This document shows, one piece after another, positions 28,337 through 37,517 of a stretch of 64,000 bases of DNA. Position 1 is the stretch's first letter, and the number at the start of each line of letters is the position of its first letter. Below the pieces are notes generated by a model. It was not told the origin of the DNA, searched no databases, and worked only from the letters and a program-made list of their open reading frames with translations. The DNA is from Ktedonospora formicarum (lineage in GTDB: Bacteria; Chloroflexota; Ktedonobacteria; Ktedonobacterales; Ktedonobacteraceae). The stretch lies in NCBI RefSeq assembly GCF_016587355.1, contig NZ_BNJF01000010.1:124001-188000 (forward strand), written 5' to 3'. A program made the translations under genes and the position numbers.

Positions 28337-29230
28337 TTATATAAGCTCTCCCAGTTCGGCCCCCTGACTCAACTGCTTGCTAAGATATGCCAGCTTATCT
28401 GGATTGACGACAACAAATATTTCTTCGACGGTTTGTGCATTTAACCCCAGTATCCAGACCCCCAGAAGGACATCATGCTCAAAAATAAGGAGCGCTGGCA
28501 TGTGATTGATTACACCTGTGCGCACGCTCATTGTAGGAGTCAAATATTTTTGGAATATGGTGATATACATTTTTGCGATACGAGCATTGCCAGTGAGAGG
28601 ATAGCGAGCGGCTTGCACTTTCCCGCCTCCATCAGCCCAGGAGACGGCGTCTTTCGCAAGTATGCTCGTGAGTGTCTCAAGATTGCCAGAACGAATAGCA
28701 TTGACGAATTGATGGACAAGCAACTGGTTCGCTTGCTCACTATCAGTGGTAAAGCGCCGTTTCTTCTCGGAGAGATGCTCTTTCGCTCTATGGAAAAGTT
28801 GACGACAGGTGCTCGCCTTTTTCTCTACTATATCCGCAATGTCAGCAAAAGGGAAATCCAGTATTTCATGTAGTACAAAAACAGCTCGTTCAGGGGGCGA
28901 GAGTTTCTCCAACAGATTGAGAAAAGCCAGAGAGAGAGTTTCATCAGCCTCAACTCTGTCAGCAATATCCTGGGTAGCGCTCATCATAGGCTCTGGGAGC
29001 CAGATGCCATAGTATTGTTCGCGCTCATGCTGCGCTGATTGTAGGTAATTCAGGCTCAAACGAACAATGATAGTTGTGAGATAGGCTTTCAGCGATTGAA
29101 TATGCTCTGGTTTTGCCTGAAGATAACGAATATATGTGTCCTGTACCAGATCCTCCGCGATGCTCGCACTGGCAACCATACGATAGGCGATTGAGAAGAG
29201 GTAGGAACGAAGAGCCTCAAATTGATCCAT
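28337..29230 (-). CDS. ECF sigma factor, SigJ/ECF41-type with C-terminal SnoaL-like domain
   Basis: A 297-aa sigma-70 family factor. Region 2 is YLFSIAYRMVASASIAEDLVQDTYIRYL. Region 4 includes LSPPERAVFVLHEILDFPFADIADIVEKKASTCRQLFHRA. A SnoaL/NTF2-like domain of about 110 residues follows (VNAIRSGNLETLTSILAKDAVSWADGG to the end). In ECF41 proteins this domain replaces a separate anti-sigma factor. The start at 29230 follows AGGTG; a GTG four codons earlier is possible. ECF41 genes often adjoin oxidoreductase or epimerase genes, and here the divergent neighbour is a remnant of an NAD-dependent epimerase. Confidence 0.9.
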   Translation of the reverse strand: MDQFEALRSYLFSIAYRMVASASIAEDLVQDTYIRYLQAKPEHIQSLKAYLTTIIVRLSLNYLQSAQHEREQYYGIWLPEPMMSATQDIADRVEADETLSLAFLNLLEKLSPPERAVFVLHEILDFPFADIADIVEKKASTCRQLFHRAKEHLSEKKRRFTTDSEQANQLLVHQFVNAIRSGNLETLTSILAKDAVSWADGGGKVQAARYPLTGNARIAKMYITIFQKYLTPTMSVRTGVINHMPALLIFEHDVLLGVWILGLNAQTVEEIFVVVNPDKLAYLSKQLSQGAELGELI

Positions 29231-29416
29231 GTTGAAGTACACCTATAAAGGATTCCCAAGTTAAATTCACAAAGCAATCGGCGATGCTGGGGATATTGTA
29301 AAAGCAATCGTGAAAAAGCGCAAATGTCGCGCCAGATTGTCACATTCTGGGAAGCCTCTCTGTCTCCAGTACAGAAATACAAAAATATAAGTATCAACTC
29401 GAAGAGAGGGAGATCT

Positions 29417-29704
29417 ATGAATATTTTCGTCACTGGGGCTACAAAGGCCTTTGGCCTGCCAACTGTCAAACTCCGCCAGCAGTTTTTTGATCCGCTGGCC
29501 CACGAAGTAGGGAAAAAAACTTTGTTTGCCATGCCAGATCTGCTGATGCGTCTGATGATGGGGGCAAAATATCCTGAATTGATTAAGAGCTATCGTGTTT
29601 CCAATGAGCGTTTCAAAGCAGTGAGCTCCTGGAGACCGGAGTACTCCGATCTTCGTCAGAGTCTCTCGGGCATTCATCAAGCTTTGCAGCACAAGCAGGC
29701 GTAG
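29417..29704 (+). pseudogene. NAD-dependent epimerase remnant with internal deletion
   Basis: A 95-codon frame with a good ribosome-binding site (GAGAGGGAG). It begins with the Rossmann start MNIFVTGAT, then after about 25 residues passes directly into a segment like the C-terminus of NAD(P)-dependent epimerases (PDLLMRLMMGAKYPELIKSYRVSNERFKAVSSWRPEYSDLRQSL). Intact members are about 300 aa, so roughly 200 central residues, including the catalytic Tyr-x-x-x-Lys, are missing. The deletion seems to keep the frame. It is divergent from the ECF41 sigma factor and was probably its target. Confidence 0.65.
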
Positions 29705-29797
29705 AGAAGATGAGTGATGTGAATATATGTAAATGTATCTGATTTCACTGGTTGTAACATCGATTGTCCAGGTCGTATATGACAAGGCAATGGGGAC

Positions 29798-30388
29798 TCA
29801 TCTTTGGGGTTTATGTGTGGAGACCGAGATATCATAGATGAGCTGTTGCAACCAGTGGGCAAACTGTTCGGGTGTAGAAGGTCGCTCCTGCCCCAGCCAC
29901 CAGGCGAGCGCGCTACATCCAGCCGAGGAGACTGCCGTGAATTTCAGATCGATTGGCGGGGTATCAGGATCAGAAGTGGCTTCGGGGAATGCCCTATGGA
30001 AACACACAAGAAAACGCTGTTGTGCCTGCTGGCGAAAGCGCTGGCTCAAAAAGGCATCAGCTTGCTCCCACAGTACTACCCGGTAAAAGCCTGGAAATTG
30101 TTGAATTTGCTTGAGTAGCTTGACGAGCCCTTCATGGCGCTCCGTCTCTATGATCCCACCATCTTCTTCCAAGACCTCATAGATCTCATTGAGATGTTGT
30201 TCGAGCAGATCATATTTATCAAGGTAGTGGCGGTAGAACGTTGAGCGGTTCACCATTGCGCGTGTGGTAATATCGCGCACAGTGAGGGCCGCGAATCCCT
30301 TCTCCACAGCGCCCTCGATTAACGCTTGCTGAAGCAGTTTGCGTGTACGGCGAACCCTCAGATCTTCCACACCATCAAGCTTTTGCAT
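29798..30388 (-). CDS. TetR-family regulator, paralogue of the one at 17282-17887
   Basis: A 196-aa TetR protein. Start ATG 30386-30388 follows GGAGAAGAG; a GTG codon lies directly before it. HTH: LTVRDITTRAMVNRSTFYRHYLDKYDLLEQ, nearly identical to the first copy. The C-terminal half is more different (LLKQIQQFPGFYRVVLWEQADAF, WWLGQERPSTPEQFAHWL), suggesting another ligand but a similar DNA target. It is divergent from a ketopantoate reductase-like gene, probably its target. Confidence 0.88.
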   Translation of the reverse strand: MQKLDGVEDLRVRRTRKLLQQALIEGAVEKGFAALTVRDITTRAMVNRSTFYRHYLDKYDLLEQHLNEIYEVLEEDGGIIETERHEGLVKLLKQIQQFPGFYRVVLWEQADAFLSQRFRQQAQQRFLVCFHRAFPEATSDPDTPPIDLKFTAVSSAGCSALAWWLGQERPSTPEQFAHWLQQLIYDISVSTHKPQR

Positions 30389-30402
30389 CACTCTCTTCTC
30401 CC

Positions 30403-30443
30403 ATGTTGCATAGGCAACATGTTCCGTTCCATTGCTGATTGAC
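30403..30443. promoter_or_regulatory. Candidate TetR operator and promoter, copy 2
   Basis: ATGTTGC-ATAG-GCAACAT (30403-30420) is a perfect palindrome just upstream of tetR. TTGCTGATTGAC (30432-30443) follows at the same offset as in copy 1. Its TTGACG could be a -35 element for the reductase gene. Confidence 0.6.
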
Positions 30444-30547
30444 GCTCATTGTATCATTTGTTACGCTCTTTTCGCAACGGCGCGAGCCAACGCGCCGCTT
30501 TTTGGTGACTATTGCAAGCAGAAAAAGAGAAAGGAAGTAAACGAAAT

Positions 30548-31474
30548 ATGGATATTCTCGTCTATGGGGCAGGTGTTATTGGCAGTGTGTATGCCGTCAA
30601 ACTTCAGGAGGCGGGACACAATGTCTCGCTACTGGCGCGGGGGCAACGAGCAGCGTCATTGCGCGCCCATGGTATTCAACTTCAGGATGCATCAACTGGG
30701 CGAAGGTCAACAACCAGAGTTTCTGTTGTTGAACATCTGGCTTCAACTGATAGTTATGATGTTGTCCTTGTGACTGTACGACTCGACCAGATTCATTCAA
30801 TCTTGCCAATCCTTGCCGCCAATCATCAGGTCCCCACGCTATTGTTTATGCTCAACAATCCCTCTGGCATGGGGCTATTTGAGCAGCTTGATCAGCAGCG
30901 CGTTGTTCCCGGCTTTCCAGCCGTTGGCGGCTTCCGCGAAGGTGATGTCGTGCGCTATATCACCCTTCGCCAGATACCAACGATGCTGGGAGAGGCTGAT
31001 GGCAGTGTGACGCCACGCCTTCGCCAACTCGCGACAATATTCAAGCAGGCAGGCTTCACTGTGGGGCTGAATTCCGATATGCAAACATGGTTAAAAACCC
31101 ATGCGATCATGGACATGGGCATCATCGCGGCTGTCATGATGACGGGGAAAAAGAGCGCACAGCTTGCGCGGTCGCGGAGCAATGTTGTGATGCTCGTTCA
31201 GGCCATTCGCGAAGGGCTGTTGGCCCTGCGAGCACTGGGTATATCCCTGACGCCCTTCAGCCTGACCCTATTCTTTCTCTGGCTTCCTCGCTGGCTCACT
31301 GTCATCTTCATCCAATCCCTGTTGCGCACGCGTATTTCCGTACTTGGGATTGATGCGCATCTTGGTGACGATATTGAAGAGATACGCCAAATGACGCGGG
31401 AGATCATGGGGCAACTACGCTCCTCGCCTCTCACCACGCCGACTCTGGATCGTCTGATGATGGCTTTAGATTGA
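30548..31474 (+). CDS. Ketopantoate reductase family (ApbA/PanE-like) oxidoreductase
   Basis: A 308-aa NADP-dependent reductase-like protein. ATG 30548 follows AAAGGAAG; 12 upstream residues of the longer ORF are rejected. The Rossmann start is MDILVYGAGVIGSVYAVKL, with LLARGQRAASLRAHG as the NADP 2'-phosphate side. The C-terminal helical domain has KTHAIMDMGIIAAVM, where PanE proteins carry their catalytic Lys. Similarity to true PanE is limited and the neighbour is a TetR regulator, so the substrate is probably another 2-keto compound. Pantothenate synthesis is not supported by the surroundings. Confidence 0.8.
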   Translation: MDILVYGAGVIGSVYAVKLQEAGHNVSLLARGQRAASLRAHGIQLQDASTGRRSTTRVSVVEHLASTDSYDVVLVTVRLDQIHSILPILAANHQVPTLLFMLNNPSGMGLFEQLDQQRVVPGFPAVGGFREGDVVRYITLRQIPTMLGEADGSVTPRLRQLATIFKQAGFTVGLNSDMQTWLKTHAIMDMGIIAAVMMTGKKSAQLARSRSNVVMLVQAIREGLLALRALGISLTPFSLTLFFLWLPRWLTVIFIQSLLRTRISVLGIDAHLGDDIEEIRQMTREIMGQLRSSPLTTPTLDRLMMALD

Positions 31475-31563
31475 CAAAACACCAGGCCTCGCCTCTCACA
31501 ACTAGCAATTCTTTCTCCTCTTCTTTCCTATATGCATGGAGATGCGTTTGCTCTGGTAATTCT

Positions 31564-33102
31564 TTACCGTACAAATTCGCTTTCTGAGGAAATGGGGAGG
31601 TGGGGCTTCTGTTCCTGGATAGGGGTAGTGATCCCTTTTTTACGTGCTTGAATGCGCATGAGAAAGATCAGGATTGCTGCCCCACAACAGAGGAGGAGAC
31701 AGGCAAGCGCGATCAGTTTAAAACCATCAATAATATTGCTTTCGAGCAGGAGCCGATTTACCCCCTGACCAAGCACATGAAACTGCTCGGCCGCTGTCCG
31801 GCTAGCCCCAAGAGACGTTGGAATGGTGGTATTGACATAAAAAAGATACACTTGGCTCAGGACCGCGACCCCAAAGGCTGTACCAATATTACGAACCATC
31901 CCGATTGTGCCAGATGCCAGCCCTGATAACTTTTTGGGAACGGCATTCATGACAGTGAGTGTGGCACATGACATAAACACAGGAATAGCTAGACCACGCA
32001 TGAGAAACGCTGGCAGAAAACCACTTATGTAGGTACTCTGGGAAGAGAGCACGACCATGACAAAGAGAAAGCTGAGTCCATTCAGTAGTAACGCCAGAAT
32101 CAGGAAGATATCTAACCATGCTTTGGCTCGTTGCGCGAGGATTCCAGCCAGCGGGGTGAGTATGACAATCAGGCCAGTCGCAGGTAAGAACGCCAGACCT
32201 CCCTGTAATGGGGTGAAATTCCAGGTATTTTGTAGAAACAGGCTCCAGTATGGTTGCGAGCCAAAGAGGGCCGCTGAAAAGAAGAAGAAACCCAGGCAGC
32301 CCATGACGAACGGGGGATTGCGAAACAGCGTCAGGTCAATGAGCGGCCAGCGGACCCGCCGTTCGATAACGACGAAGAGCCCCAGCAGAATGATTCCGAG
32401 CAGGATACATCCAATGACCACCTTATTAGTCCACCCCTCATCACCTGCCTGGGTAAAGCCAAAGAGCAGGAAGAGCAAGCCGCTGGAGAGAAGCAGCAGG
32501 CCAGGCCAGTCCACTGGCACCCTCTCATTTGCCTCACGTTCCTCGGGGACAAAGAGGACTGTCAGAATGAGGGCAAGGATGCCAAGAGGAATATTTACTA
32601 AGAAGATCCAGCGCCAGTTTTCCCCTTGCACTAGCAAACCGCCGAGGACTGGACCGGCAATGAGCCCCAGTCCGGCGACGCCACCATTGATGCCAATCGC
32701 CAGGCCGTGTTCATGCGGAGGGAAGGCGCGGATAATGATCGCAAGCGTACCTGGTGTCATAATTGCCGCGCCAATGCCCTGGATGACGCGAAAGATAATC
32801 AAGGCTTCAATCGTTGACGCCAGACCGCAAGCCAGAGAGGCCCCCGTGAAAATCGCCAACCCGGCCAGATAGACCGCTCGCTGTCCCCATAAATCGCCGA
32901 GGCGACCGATTCCCATTGGCAGGATACCTATCATGAGCACATAGCCAGAAATAGTCCAGGAGACAGTGCTCAGCGGGGTATGAAAATCGTGTCCAATGGT
33001 TGGAAGGGCAACATTAACAATAAATAGATCTATATTGAGCATCAGTAGCCCAAAACAGGCGGCGACCAGGGTCATCCATTTGGATGGCGATTGTTGTTTC
33101 AT
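31564..33102 (-). CDS. MFS multidrug exporter, DHA2 (EmrB/QacA) family
   Basis: A 512-aa integral membrane protein with about 14 predicted membrane segments, usual for proton-driven DHA2 drug exporters. Motifs: LNIDLFIVNVALPTIG in helix 1 (motif D1), GRLGDLWGQRAVYLAG (motif A) and the antiporter motif C-like GPVLGGLLVQGENWRWIFLVNIPLG. The N-terminus is short and Lys-rich. The neighbours are a divergent-side reductase and a thioesterase on the same strand; no dedicated regulator adjoins it. The substrate is unknown. Confidence 0.9.
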   Translation of the reverse strand: MKQQSPSKWMTLVAACFGLLMLNIDLFIVNVALPTIGHDFHTPLSTVSWTISGYVLMIGILPMGIGRLGDLWGQRAVYLAGLAIFTGASLACGLASTIEALIIFRVIQGIGAAIMTPGTLAIIIRAFPPHEHGLAIGINGGVAGLGLIAGPVLGGLLVQGENWRWIFLVNIPLGILALILTVLFVPEEREANERVPVDWPGLLLLSSGLLFLLFGFTQAGDEGWTNKVVIGCILLGIILLGLFVVIERRVRWPLIDLTLFRNPPFVMGCLGFFFFSAALFGSQPYWSLFLQNTWNFTPLQGGLAFLPATGLIVILTPLAGILAQRAKAWLDIFLILALLLNGLSFLFVMVVLSSQSTYISGFLPAFLMRGLAIPVFMSCATLTVMNAVPKKLSGLASGTIGMVRNIGTAFGVAVLSQVYLFYVNTTIPTSLGASRTAAEQFHVLGQGVNRLLLESNIIDGFKLIALACLLLCCGAAILIFLMRIQARKKGITTPIQEQKPHLPISSESEFVR

Positions 33103-33199
33103 GGAAATCTCCAGATAAATTGCGCTGGCGTGTGCTGATCCAACTTATTTGTATCAGCCAGTTGAACGCCAGCGACTTGGTGTCCAGGATTGTTTTGAT

Positions 33200-33601
33200 T
33201 TATTTCGTTGTGCCACCAGTATGACTGGCGATCACAGCCAGGGTACAACGTGAAACACAGATCAGTTTCTGCTGTTCATTGTGAATCTCAATTGTCCAGA
33301 CCTGAGAGGTGCGCCCAATATGTGCGGGAAGCGCTGTCGCAGTGAGCAACCCCTCCCGGACAGGACGGAGATGATTGGCATTTATCTCCTGTCCAAAGGC
33401 AAGCATTCCTGGCGGGCAATTCAAGTATGCTCCAACGGTTGCCGCTGTCTCAGCAAGCGAGACACTTGCTCCACCATGTAAATAGCCCCAGGGTTGGTGA
33501 TGCTGAACTGTAACAGGCATTGTCATCACGACCCGTTCAGGAGTCGCTTCCTGAATCTGCATCTGTAGCGTCTGTCCTAAACCTTGTACCTGCGTTTCCA
33601 T
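33200..33601 (-). CDS. PaaI-like hotdog thioesterase
   Basis: A 133-aa hotdog-fold acyl-CoA thioesterase. ATG 33599-33601 follows AAAGGAGAGAG, so the longer ORF is rejected. HHQPWGYLHGGASVSLAETAA contains the HGG and the acidic residue of the PaaI/YbdB active site. The end, VWTIEIHNEQQKLICVSRCTLAVI, fits the last strands. PaaI-type enzymes hydrolyse aromatic or other acyl-CoA esters. It lies about 100 bases upstream of the DHA2 exporter on the same strand, possibly one transcript. Confidence 0.88.
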   Translation of the reverse strand: METQVQGLGQTLQMQIQEATPERVVMTMPVTVQHHQPWGYLHGGASVSLAETAATVGAYLNCPPGMLAFGQEINANHLRPVREGLLTATALPAHIGRTSQVWTIEIHNEQQKLICVSRCTLAVIASHTGGTTK

Positions 33602-33881
33602 CTCTCTCCTTTTGGCTTTGATAGCAACAAAATGCTCAGAGGAGCTGTTGTCGTAGGAATACGTCCCATTTGTGCCAGTATATCGCAAAATAAAATCACC
33701 AGTCAATGTGTTTTAATAGTAACTATGGTATTTCAGTACGATTTAGTGTTGGGTGAGACATTATTATCCCACTAAAGGTATGTTGAAATACAAAAAAGAT
33801 ACTAGTTTTGCTTTATTCTCACTTGAAAGTTACTATCATATGCACTATACTGGTGACAATTCGTGGAGAGGAGAAACAAGG

Positions 33882-34460
33882 ATGACAACCAGACAGGAAG
33901 GGCAATACAAAGCAGTACCAGAGTCGCTTGCCGTGGTTCAGGCTCTCGTAAATACCCAGTATGGGCAAGGACGATACGCGCATACTGAGCTGACAAGTCC
34001 AGAGCAACTCCGTGCCTGGCTGGTGGGCTATGGCTTGCTAAAGGAGGGGGAACCAGTCTCTGAAGGAGATTTGCGGCGTGTCTTACAGTTACGAGAAGCC
34101 CTTCGCAGCCTTCTGCGTGCCAATGTTGAAAAGGAAGTACTCACATCTCCAATCGGGGTATTGAATCATCTTGCCAGTGCTGCCCCACTGAAGGTTCGTT
34201 TTCATGATGATGGTCGGGGAACGCTCGAACCGGATATTGCCGGAGTAGATGGCGCACTGGCGAGCCTGATCGGTGAGGTGTTTACCGCTATGATAAATGG
34301 TACCTGGGGGAGGCTGAAAGTCTGCCGCTATGAGCGCTGCCAGAAGGCATTCTATGATACCTCCAAAAATCGCTCTGGTGTCTGGTGCTCGATGGCCCGG
34401 TGTGGGAGTCGCCAGAAGGCGCGTGCCTATCGACACCGAAGTAGAGTTGCTCAGGATTGA
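33882..34460 (+). CDS. CGNR zinc-finger (ABATE) domain protein
   Basis: A 192-aa protein starting at ATG 33882 (GGAGAGGAGAAA upstream). The N-terminal ABATE-like domain (ALVNTQYGQGRYAHTELTSPEQLRAWL) is followed by a C-terminal CGNR zinc finger: CRYERCQKAFYDTSKNRSGVWCSMARCGSRQKARAYR, with CGSR in place of CGNR. Such proteins are considered stress- or ligand-responsive regulators with a DNA-binding finger. No obvious target adjoins it. Confidence 0.87.
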   Translation: MTTRQEGQYKAVPESLAVVQALVNTQYGQGRYAHTELTSPEQLRAWLVGYGLLKEGEPVSEGDLRRVLQLREALRSLLRANVEKEVLTSPIGVLNHLASAAPLKVRFHDDGRGTLEPDIAGVDGALASLIGEVFTAMINGTWGRLKVCRYERCQKAFYDTSKNRSGVWCSMARCGSRQKARAYRHRSRVAQD

Positions 34461-34571
34461 TACAAGGTGCCATCCGTGCATATCTCTGCCTGATGAAATG
34501 ATACTCAATGCGAACTGCCCTTGCTGAATAGATAGAGGTGGTCAGGAGAGGAAGCGCGCTTCTCACCGCTT

Positions 34572-37118
34572 TTATGGAAGCTTTGGATGCCACGATGATG
34601 CTTGCTCCTGTCCCATCTGAGCATACAGTTCCTGGGTCATCACCGTTTGCGGATGGCTTTCTCCCAGGCATTGTATACGAATCTGAAGTGCTTGTTCTGC
34701 AAGGCGCTTCCCCTTACTCACCTCGCCTTGCAGTTGAGAACATACTGCAAAGTCATGCAATGTTTGCGCCGTCTCGGGATGCTGATGCCCAAGTTGCTGC
34801 CCTCGAATCTGCAAGGTGCGTTGGTAGTGTGATTCCGCTTCTCTATATTTGCCCTGGTCTCGCTGAAGATTGGCCCAGCCATTAAGTGTCTCAGCCACCA
34901 AAGGATGGGCAGAACCAAACACTTGCACGCGAATCCGTAAGGCACGTTGGTAGTGTGATTCCGCCTCTGCATCCCTTCTCTGTTCTCGAAAGAGATCAGC
35001 CATGTTACTCAGGATAGTCGCGACATCAGGATGATTCATGCCCAAAACCTGCTCCCGAATATGCAAGGAGCGGAGATAGAGAGGTTCTGCCTCGTTGTGT
35101 CTTTTTAGCGTTCGATACAATCCACCCAGATTATTGAGTGGATAGGTATTGTACAGATGGTCTGAGCCGAGAGCTTGCTCACACATGCGTAAGGAGCGTA
35201 AGCAGAGTGGTTCCGCCTTCTCATAATTGCCCAGGCTCCAATAAGTTAGAGCAAGATGGTTGAGTAAATCGCTCCCCAGCAGATTCATTGGATTGGGGGT
35301 CTGCTCCCAGATGCGCAACGCGCGCAATAAAAGTGGTTTGGCCTCTGCGTATCGCCCTTGCTTCCAATAGAGTAGCGCAAGGTCATTAAGCGTAATGATA
35401 AAGTCCTCTTGGTCCAGACCAGAAGCTTGTTCTCGAATGCGTAACGCCCGCGATAAGAGTGGTTCCTCTTCCGTATATCGACCCTGAATCCAGTAGAGAC
35501 TCGCGAGGTCTTTGAGCGAGGCTCCAACCAGGGGATGATCTGAAGCAAGGGCATGCTCACGAATCTGCAACGCGCGCAATAAGAGCGGTTCCTCTTGTGC
35601 ATATTGGCCGCGTTGATGAAGATATTGACAGGCTTTGCTTACCAGAGAGGCCAGCACAAGAGATCCTTCATTGTCATTACTTCGATGAAAACAGAGGAGC
35701 ACATGGGCTATGAGACGCTCACATTGCTTTCTCCAGATGGTATGATCCTTTGTTGGCAGCAACTCAGGAAAGAGGGCATTGAGTTCAGGAAAGACGGCAT
35801 CGAGAGCATGAGACACGCGCATCGTCCATTCTTCCCGCTCCGCCTGCGTCATAGTATCAAGCAGGACCGCCTGTACAAGGCGATGCATTGAAAACGTTTG
35901 TGTTTCGCCCTGGCGTGAGAGCAACGAGTAGGAGCAGGCGAGAGCAACAATCTGATTCCAGCTCAACGCGTCATGGACCACACCAATCAACGAGTTCCCG
36001 AGATGCTTTGCTTCTTGTCGGAAGAGCTCTTCGGGGATAGCCTCGGATTCCAACAAAGCACACACGTACAAGAGGTCTCGCACCGCAGGATGCCGCTGAG
36101 TGGTCGCTGTAATCGCGAGCGTGAAGGTGGTCGTGACAGATGCTGGATGCATTCCCTCTCCTCGTTGTTGCAACAAGGCTGCTTGCTGACTCTGAAAGAG
36201 TTCAAGATATGCTGGTAGACCACATTGTGTCTCTTCCACGTAGGCACCAGCCTGATCGAGCGCTAGCGGCAATGCTCCCGTAGCCTTTACCAGTTGTATG
36301 GCTGCCATATACTGGGCAGGTTGATTCATAGCTACCTGTTGTAGCTGCTCGCTGGTTGCCTGGGCTGGCAGGACTCGAGCACGCCTCAAGAGCAGAAGCG
36401 CTCCCTCCTCTTCCTCCATTGGCGCGAGATGCATCCCCACCGCGCGCGATCCAAGAACATGCAGTTGCGTCGTGAGTAAAACTACTCCTTGCCTTACGGA
36501 TGGGAGAAAGTGATCCAATACGGCGAGATCGTCCACATTATCACAGATAAGCAGCCAGTTATCATGAGTATGGAGCCAGCGTGTCATCGCGGTTATCAGA
36601 AGTTGAGAATCCTTCTCATTCTGCTCTGGTAATTCGAGCGTGTCAGCGATGTGTCGCATACTGGATAAAATGCTCTCAGTAGTCTCGCTGCTAATCCAAA
36701 AGACGGCATGATATTCAGGAGCGTATCGATAGGCATACTCCAACACAATTTGGGTCTTTCCGATCCCGCTCAGCCCTTGCAAAGCATAGATTCTGGAGAA
36801 AGAGGCATTTTTATTAGCATAAACAGTCTTGTGAAGAGTTTCAAGTAGGTCCTCGCGACCCGTGAAGAAAGGATTGTGAGGATAGGGGATACACCAGAGG
36901 GGTTGAGGTGAGGTGACCTGCTCCTGTTCATCGAAGAGTTCCTGGGGAGAGATATCAAAGAACTGACAGATCTGGAGCCGAATTGAGGCCTGAGGCAGTG
37001 CCTGTCCTCGTTCCCATCTACGAATACTTCGGGCTGAAAGGGTCAGCGCATCCGCTAGCGCCTCCTGTGAGAGATGACGGCGCAGGCGTTCCTCACGCAA
37101 ACGGTGTCCAAAATGCAT
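34572..37118 (-). CDS. HTH/NB-ARC/TPR regulator (STAND family)
   Basis: An 848-aa protein. Residues 1-65 form an XRE-type HTH (LSQEALADALTLSARSIRRWERG). A NB-ARC NTPase follows with P-loop LSGIGKTQ, Walker B LLICDNVDD and LLTTQ. The C-terminal half holds about ten TPR-like repeats of about 42 residues (A.PLLLRALRIREQ..G..HP). The start at 37118 begins the HTH directly; AGGAGG is 14 bases upstream, a little far, and TTG at 37166 is an alternative. STAND proteins act as ATP-driven switches that assemble on a signal. It is divergent from the kinase-like operon, so it could control it, but this is inference. Confidence 0.88.
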   Translation of the reverse strand: MHFGHRLREERLRRHLSQEALADALTLSARSIRRWERGQALPQASIRLQICQFFDISPQELFDEQEQVTSPQPLWCIPYPHNPFFTGREDLLETLHKTVYANKNASFSRIYALQGLSGIGKTQIVLEYAYRYAPEYHAVFWISSETTESILSSMRHIADTLELPEQNEKDSQLLITAMTRWLHTHDNWLLICDNVDDLAVLDHFLPSVRQGVVLLTTQLHVLGSRAVGMHLAPMEEEEGALLLLRRARVLPAQATSEQLQQVAMNQPAQYMAAIQLVKATGALPLALDQAGAYVEETQCGLPAYLELFQSQQAALLQQRGEGMHPASVTTTFTLAITATTQRHPAVRDLLYVCALLESEAIPEELFRQEAKHLGNSLIGVVHDALSWNQIVALACSYSLLSRQGETQTFSMHRLVQAVLLDTMTQAEREEWTMRVSHALDAVFPELNALFPELLPTKDHTIWRKQCERLIAHVLLCFHRSNDNEGSLVLASLVSKACQYLHQRGQYAQEEPLLLRALQIREHALASDHPLVGASLKDLASLYWIQGRYTEEEPLLSRALRIREQASGLDQEDFIITLNDLALLYWKQGRYAEAKPLLLRALRIWEQTPNPMNLLGSDLLNHLALTYWSLGNYEKAEPLCLRSLRMCEQALGSDHLYNTYPLNNLGGLYRTLKRHNEAEPLYLRSLHIREQVLGMNHPDVATILSNMADLFREQRRDAEAESHYQRALRIRVQVFGSAHPLVAETLNGWANLQRDQGKYREAESHYQRTLQIRGQQLGHQHPETAQTLHDFAVCSQLQGEVSKGKRLAEQALQIRIQCLGESHPQTVMTQELYAQMGQEQASSWHPKLP

Positions 37119-37517
37119 GGATATTGCTTCTTCCTCCTGAAGATCCCGACTGACATCCTTGTTCAAGAAAGAATAATTACAAATATAGTATAAACGAAGT
37201 GGATTGGTAGGTAAAGCGTTCAGTCTCTCTTTTTACGTGAATTTCCTATCACACTCTCAGCCGCGTGTAATCACAATTAGTTTGCTATTGCATAAAGGTT
37301 ATTACAATTGAAATAGGGAAAATAGTTGTATATAAAGCTTTTCGAGCGAAGTGTCCTTAAAGTGTCCGCTCCCTGTCCTGGTAGCATTGCCTTTTTTCTC
37401 GTACACTACCACATACAGGGAAATAGCACTACTAAATATATATTGAATAATTTTAAAAAAAGTGAGATTAATGCAAATGCCTTATATCTCAAGAGAAGAA
37501 GGGATAGAGTGTATATT
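37119..37517. other. Intergenic region between STAND regulator and kinase operon
   Basis: This 399-bp, rather AT-rich stretch separates two divergent genes. It contains the upstream end of a long frame in the kinase reading frame, judged non-coding because it lacks domain similarity and a ribosome-binding site. No clear operator or promoter was seen. Confidence 0.4.

Noticed and set aside
32057..32872. 271-codon plus-strand frame inside the DHA2 exporter
   Set aside because: A shadow of the exporter's codon bias; Arg/Pro/Ser-rich without any domain.
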